DNA of 8,065 nucleotides from Polaromonas sp. GTDB taxonomy: Bacteria; Pseudomonadota; Gammaproteobacteria; Burkholderiales; Burkholderiaceae_C. The notes under the pieces were generated by a model. That model did not search any database. It saw only the letters and a list, made by a program, of their open reading frames with translations, and was not told the origin of the DNA. The translations under genes and the position numbers were made by a program. The first letter of the stretch is position 1. Each line of letters starts with the position of its first letter. Location of the stretch: NCBI GenBank assembly GCA_026786065.1, contig JAJAYS010000079.1:1-8065 (forward strand), given 5' to 3'. Of the stretch, positions 1 through 5,398 are shown piece after piece.

Positions 1-914
1 CGGTGCATGCGGCGAGTCCCTATTCCGGCGGCGCTTTCGTTGCCATCAATTGCGCCCGTCTGCCGGAATCCCTGATCGAGTCGGAGCTGTTTGGCTACCG
101 GGCCGGGGCTTTTACCGGCGCCCAGCGCAACGGCCGACGGGGAAAGATTCTTCAGGCCGACCGCGGCACGCTTTTCCTTGATGAGATCGCCGACATGCCC
201 CTGGAACTGCAAGCCCGGCTGTTGCGTGTGCTCGACGAGCGGCAGGTCACGCCGCTTGGTTCGGAGGACGCGCATGCGGTCGAATTTCAATTGATCAGTG
301 CCAGTCACCAACACTTGCCCACGCTCGTGGCCGAGCATCGCTTTCGCGAGGACCTGTATTACCGGCTGGCTGGCATCGAGTTGGTGATTCCCGCGCTGCG
401 TGAGCGCAGCGACAAGTCCGAGCTGATCCGCGACATACTGACTGCCGAGGGCGGGGCCGGGGCCATGTTGTCGGCCGAAGCCGAGCGTGCGTTAATGGCC
501 TATTCATGGCCCGGCAATGTGCGCCAGCTTCGTCATGTGCTGCGGACTGCAGCGGCGCTGGCCGATGGTGGCCTTGTCAGCCGGGCTCATTTGACCGGCC
601 TGCCATTCAACATCGCGACGCCTGAACTGCCCCGTTCCGAATCGCATGCGGGTGAGGCTCCAAAGCGGGCAGCACACAGCGATGTAAAGGCTTCAGAGCC
701 GGACGATGGTGCGCACAGCGAGGCCTTGCACTGCACCGCAAGGAGCCCGGAGATGCTCAAACCACTTCAAGCCAACGAGCGCGCGATGCTGTTGCAGTTG
801 ATCGCGCAACATCGCTGGAATGTCAGCAATGTCGCGAAGGCGCTGGGAGTCAGCCGCAATACGCTTTATCGAAAGCTCCACAAGCTGCAGATCACGTTGT
901 CCCACCCAAGTTGA
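1..914 (+). CDS. Sigma-54-dependent Fis-family activator, AcoR-like (5' end outside window)
   Basis: This is an enhancer-binding protein that uses ATP hydrolysis to open promoters held by sigma-54 RNA polymerase. The reading frame is open at the left edge, so the sensory domain and Walker A are missing. About 303 residues are visible. Numbering from the GTG at position 3, the sigma-54 contact loop GAFTGA is at residues 35-40, Walker B (TLFLDE) at 56-61, sensor I (LISASHQ) at about 98-104, the arginine-finger region (FREDLYYRL) at 114-122 and sensor II (WPGNVRQL) at 169-176. A variable linker (about 200-255) leads to a C-terminal Fis-type helix-turn-helix around 270-298 ([17 protein letters not shown]). 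The short GRRGKI insert after GAFTGA and the domain order resemble AcoR-type activators of acetoin or alcohol catabolism, but the effector cannot be told without the N-terminus. The GTG at position 3 is not a credible start, because it lies in the middle of the AAA+ domain. It ends convergently with the kinase gene, 37 bp away. Confidence 0.93.
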   Translation, partial: VHAASPYSGGAFVAINCARLPESLIESELFGYRAGAFTGAQRNGRRGKILQADRGTLFLDEIADMPLELQARLLRVLDERQVTPLGSEDAHAVEFQLISASHQHLPTLVAEHRFREDLYYRLAGIELVIPALRERSDKSELIRDILTAEGGAGAMLSAEAERALMAYSWPGNVRQLRHVLRTAAALADGGLVSRAHLTGLPFNIATPELPRSESHAGEAPKRAAHSDVKASEPDDGAHSEALHCTARSPEMLKPLQANERAMLLQLIAQHRWNVSNVAKALGVSRNTLYRKLHKLQITLSHPS

Positions 915-951
915 CGCTGCGCCCGCATCTTGTCGTCAAGGCAACACCGCT

Positions 952-1557
952 TCACGACGCGTCGATCCGTTTGGTGCCACCGTGAAGCAAAGACCGCACT
1001 CGCTCCAGGTCTCGGCTGTGCACGATAGCGATCGGTAAACCCACGCGTTTTGCGGTGGACTCAAAAGAGCGGTGGAGGACGCGTGTGCGACCGGGATCGG
1101 ACACACCCGCGCTAGCGTCGTCGGCCTCTGCCTTCACCATAATTAACTGCTCGGCGTTGAGCCGGCCGGCGAGGTGAAGGGCCATGTAGTCGGCAGTGCC
1201 CCCCGCGCTGGTTTCGGCATCTGGCCGCTGGCGCAGTGATTCGATTGGCAGCCATAAGGCGGTGTGTCCTCCGCGCAAAATCCGCCGAATATCGGACTCG
1301 CTGGCTGCCAGATGGAGCCTGGGCTCCAGACCCAGCGCAAGGTAGGCGGCTTGCGCGACCGAAAGTACGGCCATGTTGTGGGCTTGCAGGTTGTTGTCAA
1401 ACCGCCAGTGGCTATGTGCACGCCTGGCTTCTTCTGCGAAATTGCCGCCGCCGCAAACGACGGTCACGCGGCCTCCTCCGAGCTGGACCAACATTTCCAG
1501 CCACAAGGGCAGCATCGGATCTTTGTTCAGGCGACCGCTAATTTTGACGACCCACAT
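952..1557 (-). CDS. MfnE-like amino-acid-kinase-family protein
   Basis: This is a 201-residue protein of the aspartate/glutamate/uridylate (amino acid) kinase fold. It starts with a strand and phosphate-binding loop (WVVKISGRL, residues 2-10), followed by a second glycine-rich loop (VVCGGGNFAEEAR, 33-45), a helix containing HNMAVLSVAQAAYLAL (60-75), and a segment TADYMALHLAGRLNAEQLIMVKA (121-143, two pieces). This order matches the small kinases related to MfnE, which phosphorylates an aminomethylfuran alcohol in methanofuran synthesis, and the bacterial homologues found with H4MPT C1-pathway genes. I chose the ATG at 1557 because it sits right at the fold's first strand and follows GGGGAC as a possible ribosome-binding site. 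The frame stays open to an ATG at 1734, but those 59 extra residues look non-homologous and would contain the putative sigma-54 promoter. The usual KxGGS loop reads KISGR, so activity is uncertain. Alternatives are another amino acid kinase or a molybdenum-storage-like relative; the MfnE resemblance is judged from memory. Confidence 0.72.
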   Translation of the reverse strand: MWVVKISGRLNKDPMLPLWLEMLVQLGGGRVTVVCGGGNFAEEARRAHSHWRFDNNLQAHNMAVLSVAQAAYLALGLEPRLHLAASESDIRRILRGGHTALWLPIESLRQRPDAETSAGGTADYMALHLAGRLNAEQLIMVKAEADDASAGVSDPGRTRVLHRSFESTAKRVGLPIAIVHSRDLERVRSLLHGGTKRIDAS

Positions 1558-1681
1558 CAAAAGGGTCCCCGCAGGTTTGGCTGGTGACGTATGCGCTGAA
1601 TTGGCCAGCACCCTTCGCCCGCACCGTGAGAGCCGGCCAGCGGTATTGAGCAGTCGATCGTTCTCATGGACCGATTTCTCA

Positions 1682-1697
1682 TTCAAGATCTGTGCCA
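1682..1697 (-). promoter_or_regulatory. Candidate sigma-54 (-24/-12) promoter for the kinase gene
   Basis: On the minus strand this reads TGGCACAGATCTTGAA. Compared with the known consensus TGGCAC-N5-TTGCW, the -24 element is exact, the GG to G spacing is correct, and the -12 element has GA instead of GC. It lies 125 bp upstream of the preferred kinase start at 1557, giving an untranslated leader of roughly 110 nt. A sigma-54 activator gene sits just beyond the kinase, which makes the match more credible. The -12 mismatch lowers the certainty, and single matches of this quality can occur by chance. Confidence 0.4.
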
Positions 1698-1715
1698 CTA
1701 ATTTACTAACGGATG

Positions 1716-1743
1716 CGGATTCTGCTCGCCGCAAGGGAATCCG
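1716..1743. repeat. Inverted repeat, 7-bp arms, upstream of kinase promoter candidate
   Basis: The arms CGGATTC (1716-1722) and GAATCCG (1737-1743) are perfectly complementary and are separated by 14 bp. The repeat lies about 20 bp upstream of the -24 element on the minus strand. It could be a protein-binding dyad or chance. Activator sites for sigma-54 promoters usually lie farther upstream, so the role is open. Confidence 0.3.
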
Positions 1744-1816
1744 TTTTTAGGTGCCGCGGCCGGCGGGCCTTGCGGGCAGGCGAAAGCTGTCTGAAAGCCG
1801 CGCGGGGCGCGAGGCT

Positions 1817-1863
1817 CGGTTTGCTGCGAAGCGGCCGATGCTGCGCAGGCAACGCGCAAACCG
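1817..1863 (-). terminator. Possible hairpin downstream of the tup regulator gene
   Basis: CGGTTTGC (1817-1824) and GCAAACCG (1856-1863) form a perfect 8-bp inverted repeat around a 31-nt, GC-rich spacer. It begins 7 bp past the regulator stop codon on the minus strand, which is the position of a terminator. No U-tract follows, and the loop is long, so it is not a classical intrinsic terminator. It could instead be a regulatory dyad for the downstream kinase gene. Confidence 0.3.
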
Positions 1864-1869
1864 CTGCCG

Positions 1870-2991
1870 TTACAAGGTCTGACCCATGTTGCCACGCGCT
1901 GGACTGCGGTATTGCCACCAGGGCAGCACAGCCCGCAGTGAAAGAACCTCGCCGCTTCGGGCTCCGAGGGCGCTGTAGCCCGGCAACTCGTTCAACAGGC
2001 GTTGCCATGCCTCGCTCTGAAGGCCACTTCGTAGCGCCTGCACCGGTGCCGTATCAAGTTCGGACTTCAGGCAAACCAGGTGGTAGCGCTCATCGACCAG
2101 CGGTACAAATCCCAAGCCGCTCTGCTGCGCCGCCGCCTCAATGCCCAATCCGGCGTCGGCTGAACCGCTGGCTACGGCTTGTGCCACGGCGGTGTGCGAT
2201 GGTTCCTGCAGCGCATAGCCCGCTATGGCACCGGGGGCTATGCCGGCCTCGGCCAGCAACTGGTCAAGCAGCACGCGTGTGCCGGTGCCGAACGCACGGT
2301 TTACATAGCGTATGTCCGCCCGAGTCAGGTCGGCCAGCGTGCGCAGGCGCAGCGGGTTATGTTTGGCAACAATGAGGCCCTGCGTGCGATGCGCAAAGCC
2401 AATCAGTTTGTGCTGGCCTGGTTTGAGCAGACTGCGGTAGGTGCTTGCCGCCAGCGTTTTCCGGCCCGGCTGGTCTAGGGTGTGAAAACCGGCCAGCGCG
2501 CAGCGTCCGGCATTGAGTGCCACGATGGCATCGACGCTGCCCATGAAACGGATGTCCAGATGCAAACCGGTCTGGCTCGTGTGCGCTTGCAGCGCACTCA
2601 GGGCTGCATCGTGGCTGGCGTAGAGCGTCAGTACATGGGCGCTGTCGTCGAACGCGCTGGCGAAAGCGCGCTCGATGTCGCTGCGCAGGGCGGCGATTTG
2701 CGGGGCCAGTCGTGCCTGGGCCTGGCGCTCGGCCCACAACAGCTTTTCGCCGAACTCCGTCAGTTTGGCGCGCTGGCCCTTGTCCCACACTAGCAACCCG
2801 CGGCCAAGTTTGCGCTCGCCGTCTTTCAACGCACCCCAGACATTGCGGTAAGACAGGCCAAGTGACTTTGACGCCTTGGCAATCGAGCCCTGCTGGCGCA
2901 CTGCGTGCAGCATGTCCATAAGCGGGTTGCGGATCAGTGCGTCCGCGCTGCGCTGTGGCGATAGAAGGTAAGACAGTTCGACCTGGTGCAT
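1870..2991 (-). CDS. ModE-type HTH regulator with PBP-like sensor domain (tungstate/molybdate regulator)
   Basis: This is a 373-residue one-component transcriptional regulator. Residues about 20-85 form a ModE/LysR-type winged helix (LMDMLHAVRQQGSIAKAS followed by LGLSYRNVWGAL). Residues about 118-365 form a periplasmic-binding-protein-like domain with the segments LTLYASHDAALSALQ (121-135), IRYVNRAFGTGTRVLLDQLL (227-246), THTAVAQAV-like EPSHTAVAQAVA (263-274), and ADAGLGIEAAAQQ (278-290). ModE itself senses oxyanion through C-terminal TOBE domains, which are absent here; the binding-protein-like domain is expected to take that role. No signal peptide or membrane segment is seen, so it is cytoplasmic. 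It is divergent from the tup genes, which supports control of tungstate uptake. The start at 2991 (ATG) fits the family length. A GTG at 3054 would add 21 residues and run over the palindrome at 2997-3009, so I prefer the ATG. The ligand could be tungstate, molybdate or both. Confidence 0.85.
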   Translation of the reverse strand: MHQVELSYLLSPQRSADALIRNPLMDMLHAVRQQGSIAKASKSLGLSYRNVWGALKDGERKLGRGLLVWDKGQRAKLTEFGEKLLWAERQAQARLAPQIAALRSDIERAFASAFDDSAHVLTLYASHDAALSALQAHTSQTGLHLDIRFMGSVDAIVALNAGRCALAGFHTLDQPGRKTLAASTYRSLLKPGQHKLIGFAHRTQGLIVAKHNPLRLRTLADLTRADIRYVNRAFGTGTRVLLDQLLAEAGIAPGAIAGYALQEPSHTAVAQAVASGSADAGLGIEAAAQQSGLGFVPLVDERYHLVCLKSELDTAPVQALRSGLQSEAWQRLLNELPGYSALGARSGEVLSLRAVLPWWQYRSPARGNMGQTL

Positions 2992-2996
2992 CTTCA

Positions 2997-3009
2997 ATCG
3001 ATTATCGAT
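2997..3009. promoter_or_regulatory. Candidate operator: 13-bp palindrome in the tup divergent spacer
   Basis: ATCGATTATCGAT is a perfect palindrome around a single central T. It lies in the 108-bp spacer between the regulator (start 2991) and tupB (start 3100), 5 bp upstream of the regulator ATG and about 90 bp upstream of tupB. The outer ATCG...CGAT resembles the ends of the E. coli ModE box, though it is shorter. In this spot it could serve for autoregulation and control of tup. I see no convincing -35/-10 pair in the spacer. Binding is inferred only. Confidence 0.42.
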
Positions 3010-3099
3010 GCGGTGGCTATGCAAAGTGCTGCCTAGGTGGCGTGGGTGTTGCACCTGCCGGCAACCCTCGCTCGGCTACAGTCGCGCGAAACTTCTCCC

Positions 3100-3864
3100 A
3101 TGAACAGCTTTTCTGACAGCGCCGCCACGGCCTTCGCGCTCATTACTTCGTTCGATCCGGTGCTGCTCGGCATCGTGGGCCGCTCGCTGGCGGTCAGCGC
3201 CTGTGCGTGTCTGATCGCTTGCAGTCTGGGTCTGCTGGGCGGTGCCTGGCTGGGGGTGGCGCGCTTTCGCGGGCGCGGCGCTGTGCTGGCGCTGCTCAAT
3301 ACCGCGCTGGCCTTGCCTTCGGTCGTCGTCGGGCTGGTGGTGTATTTGCTGCTTTCGCGCAGCGGGCCGCTCGGTTTCCTGGGCTGGCTGTTCTCGTTTC
3401 AGGCGATGGTGCTGGCCCAGTCGCTGCTCGTGCTGCCGGTGGTTGCCGCCTTGGTGCGCCAGACCATTGAAGACGCCGACCGCAGCCACGGGGAGCAGTT
3501 GCAATCACTGGGCGCCGGACCGCTGATGCGCAGTCTGATCCTGCTTTGGGACGAGCGGCATGCGTTGATGACGGTGCTGATCGCGGCATTCGGCCGCGCC
3601 ATTTCGGAGGTCGGTGCGGTGATGGTGGTGGGCGGCAACATCGACGGCTTTACCCGGGTTATGACAACCTCGATCGCGCTGGAAACCAGCAAGGGCGATC
3701 TGCCGCTGGCGCTGGCGCTGGGCATCTTGCTGCTGGGCGTGGTGCTGCTGCTGAACGCGCTGGTGGCGCTGCTGCGGCGCTGGCGCGAGCGGCTTGACGC
3801 CGATTGCGACGCGCGCCCCTTCTTTACACATGCTGCCGCCCCGCAGCCTGGGAACGGCCTGTGA
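3100..3864 (+). CDS. tupB: Tungstate ABC transporter permease TupB
   Basis: This inner-membrane permease of 254 residues forms the translocation pore for tungstate. Hydrophobic segments lie at about residues 21-53, 61-88, 95-120, 155-178 and 202-226. Between them is the cytoplasmic coupling loop that docks on the ATPase (EQLQSLGAGPLMRSLILLW, 132-150), with the conserved glycine of the EAA-type motif. The stretch AFGRAISEVGAVMVVGGNI (163-181) is typical of TupB and related oxyanion permeases. I chose the ATG at 3100; a GTG at 3037 in frame would add 21 residues without membrane character. No strong ribosome-binding site is visible before 3100. The stop overlaps the tupC start (GTGA), indicating translational coupling. 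The tail after residue 230 is polar and poorly conserved. The assignment to tungstate rather than molybdate rests mainly on TupA. Confidence 0.92.
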   Translation: MNSFSDSAATAFALITSFDPVLLGIVGRSLAVSACACLIACSLGLLGGAWLGVARFRGRGAVLALLNTALALPSVVVGLVVYLLLSRSGPLGFLGWLFSFQAMVLAQSLLVLPVVAALVRQTIEDADRSHGEQLQSLGAGPLMRSLILLWDERHALMTVLIAAFGRAISEVGAVMVVGGNIDGFTRVMTTSIALETSKGDLPLALALGILLLGVVLLLNALVALLRRWRERLDADCDARPFFTHAAAPQPGNGL

Positions 3865-4550
3865 CCGTGCTGTTCGGGCTCTCTGCCGTGTCGGTGCAAC
3901 TCGGCTCGGTGACCGCACTCGCTGGCTGCTCGTTGCAGGTGAGGGCGGGCGAGCGCGTTGCGCTGGTCGGCGCCAATGGCAGCGGCAAGACCACGCTGTT
4001 GCGCACCCTGCATGGCCTGCAGAAGCCGACGGCGGGGCAACTGCAGCAGCCGCAGATGCTGCGTCAGGCCATGGTGCACCAACGTCCATTCATGCTGCGG
4101 GCCAGCGTCCGGAGCAATGTCGCGCTGGGTCTGTGGCTGCGGGGCCTGCCCTGGCGGCAGGCGCGCGCGCAGGCCCTGCGTGCGCTGACGCAGGTCCGCC
4201 TGGACGACCTCGCCGAGCGCAGCGCGCGGGCGCTTTCCGGTGGCCAGCAGCAGCGGCTGGCGCTTGCACGTGCCTGGGCGCTGGAGCCGCAAGTGCTGTT
4301 GCTCGATGAGCCCACGGCCAGTTGCGATCCGGCAGCCAGACGCGAAGTCGAGCAGTTGATGGGTGAGTTTGCCGCCAGCGGCATGACGCTGATTTTCAGC
4401 AGCCACAACCTGGGCCAGGTCAAACGCCTGGCCAGCCGCGTGGTGTATCTCGAAAACGGGGAGGTGTTGGCCGACCTGCCAGTGCACGCGTTTTTTAACG
4501 GGCCGTTGCCTGCCGCAGCCGCACACTTTCTGAAAGGTGAACTGGGATGA
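3861..4550 (+). CDS. tupC: Tungstate ABC transporter ATP-binding protein TupC
   Basis: This is the cytoplasmic ATPase of the tungstate importer, 229 residues from the GTG at 3861. Walker A is GANGSGKTT (37-45), the Q-loop is at MVHQRP (Q74), the ABC signature is ALSGGQQQRLALARA (124-138), Walker B is VLLLDEP (145-151) and the switch histidine is H182 (FSSHNLG). No C-terminal TOBE domain is present, unlike ModC; this short form fits TupC. The GTG start overlaps the tupB stop in GTGA and is preceded by GGGAACG. A TTG at 3804 in the same frame would add 19 residues of no family resemblance and overlap tupB by 60 bp, so it was not used. A second GTG at 3867 is an alternative. The stop overlaps tupA in ATGA, so tupB, tupC and tupA are likely one coupled transcript. 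Confidence 0.93.
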   Translation: MTVLFGLSAVSVQLGSVTALAGCSLQVRAGERVALVGANGSGKTTLLRTLHGLQKPTAGQLQQPQMLRQAMVHQRPFMLRASVRSNVALGLWLRGLPWRQARAQALRALTQVRLDDLAERSARALSGGQQQRLALARAWALEPQVLLLDEPTASCDPAARREVEQLMGEFAASGMTLIFSSHNLGQVKRLASRVVYLENGEVLADLPVHAFFNGPLPAAAAHFLKGELG

Positions 4551-5380
4551 CGCACAACGGTTTCAAGAAAGTTTTTAAGTGTTTTAGGGCTATAGCCCTT
4601 ATTTTATGGGCGCAGGCAGCTATGTTTTCCATAGCGACTGCAACGCCGATAGTGATGGCATCCACGACCTCCACCGAACAGTCTGGGCTGTTTGCGCATC
4701 TGCTGCCGGAGTTCAGGAAGGCCACGGGGCTGGACGTGAAGGTGGTCGCTGTGGGCACAGGCCAGGCCATCGACATGGGCCGGCGCGGTGACGCCGACCT
4801 GCTGTTCGTGCACGACCAGCCGGCGGAGGAAAAGCTGGTCGCCGACGGTTTTGCGCTGAAGCGCCTGCCGGTGATGTACAACGATTTCGTGTTGATCGGC
4901 CCTGCCGCCGACCCGGCACGGGTCAAGGGCACCGACATCGTTGAGGCTTTGAAGAAACTCGGCGCCAGCAATGCGCCCTTCATCTCGCGTGGTGACAAAA
5001 GCGGCACCCACGCTGCCGAGTTGCGCTACTGGCAAGCGGCTGGTTCAGTCAGCCCGGCTTTCCCCGGATACAAGGCCTGCGGTTGCGGCATGGGTCCGGC
5101 GCTGAACATTGCTTCGAGTTCCGGTGCCTACGTGCTGGCCGACCGCGGCACCTGGCTTGCCTTCAAAAATCGCGCCGGGCTGGCCGTGCTGGTCGAGGGC
5201 GACCGCAAACTGTTCAACCAGTATGGCGTGCTGGTGATCAACCCGGCCCGGCACCCGCATGTCCGCGCAGCCGACGCCCAGAAGTTCGTTGATTGGGTGG
5301 TGTCGCCCGCAGGGCAGGGGGTGATTGCCAATTACCGGATTGGCGGCGAGGCGCTGTTCTTTCCGAACGCCGGAAAGTAG
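4547..5380 (+). CDS. tupA: Tungstate-binding periplasmic protein TupA
   Basis: This 277-residue periplasmic protein captures tungstate and delivers it to TupBC. Residues 1 to about 32 form a signal peptide: basic N-region (KKVFKCFR), hydrophobic core (AIALILWAQAAMFSIA) and a probable cleavage after ATA (30-32). There is no lipobox. The mature part opens with the family hallmark ASTTSTEQSGL (38-48), then VKVVAVGTGQAIDMGR (64-79), GDADLLFVHD (81-90), VMYNDFVLIGP (109-119) and FISRGDKSGTH (145-155), which carry the Ser/Thr and Arg residues expected to hold the oxyanion. At 175-183 the family's usual Y-x-x-x-G-x-GMG stretch reads YKACGCGMG with two cysteines. The ATG overlaps the tupC stop by ATGA. 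Bases 4573-4635, which encode most of the signal peptide, look like a dispersed repeat. TupA is last here, whereas tupA-first order is common. Confidence 0.94.
   Translation: MTHNGFKKVFKCFRAIALILWAQAAMFSIATATPIVMASTTSTEQSGLFAHLLPEFRKATGLDVKVVAVGTGQAIDMGRRGDADLLFVHDQPAEEKLVADGFALKRLPVMYNDFVLIGPAADPARVKGTDIVEALKKLGASNAPFISRGDKSGTHAAELRYWQAAGSVSPAFPGYKACGCGMGPALNIASSSGAYVLADRGTWLAFKNRAGLAVLVEGDRKLFNQYGVLVINPARHPHVRAADAQKFVDWVVSPAGQGVIANYRIGGEALFFPNAGK
4573..4635 (+). repeat. Comamonadaceae-type dispersed repeat inside the tupA signal-peptide code
   Basis: This AT-richer stretch stands out from its GC-rich surroundings. It holds a perfect 14-bp palindrome AGGGCTATAGCCCT (4586-4599), a short GCCC/GGGC stem (4595-4598 with 4608-4611), the string GCGCAGGCAGCTATG (4610-4624), and an inverted repeat GCTATG (4619-4624) with CATAGC (4630-4635) around TTTTC. 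The order of TAGC, CTTAT, GCGC and GCAGCTAT resembles a short intergenic repeat that I recall from many Comamonadaceae genomes. Here it is in frame within tupA and encodes roughly residues 9-30. The identity is from memory and needs a search. Confidence 0.5.
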
Positions 5381-5398
5381 GCGCTTTGCGGATGCGTG

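Larger units (their letters stand above)
1558..1869. other. Intergenic region between kinase and tungstate regulator genes
   Basis: These 312 bp have no gene that I can support. They hold the putative sigma-54 promoter (1682-1697) and two inverted repeats (1716-1743 and 1817-1863). Open frames crossing it on either strand show no recognisable domain. The stretch 1735-1869 is very GC-rich, while 1698-1710 is AT-rich (minus strand GTTAGTAAATTAG). Confidence 0.6.

Noticed and set aside
915..951. Terminator between the sigma-54 activator and the kinase gene.
   Set aside because: Only 4-5 bp stems (CTTG/CAAG and GTCGT/ACGAC) without a T-tract are visible, which is not enough for a call.
952..1557. 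Molybdenum storage protein subunit, suggested by the kinase fold near an oxyanion importer.
   Set aside because: The protein is much shorter than MosA/MosB (about 270 residues), and its motif order fits MfnE-like kinases better.
1558..1734. An N-terminal extension of 59 residues on the kinase (ATG at 1734).
   Set aside because: The kinase fold begins directly at the ATG at 1557, the extension shows no family resemblance, and it would contain the sigma-54-like promoter. It cannot be fully excluded.
1713..2375. A 220-codon open frame on the plus strand across the spacer and the 3' half of the regulator gene.
   Set aside because: It has Arg/Pro/Ala-rich composition with no recognisable fold, and most of it is antisense to the regulator.
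3399..4526. A 375-codon open frame on the minus strand opposite tupB and tupC.
   Set aside because: It has Gln/Arg/Ala-rich low-complexity content without motifs, and the plus strand carries clear permease and ATPase genes.
3100..5380. Assignment of the importer as molybdate ModABC or as a phosphate/sulfate system.
   Set aside because: The binding protein carries the TupA hallmarks TTSTEQSGL and SRGDKSGTH, and the ATPase lacks the TOBE domain of ModC.
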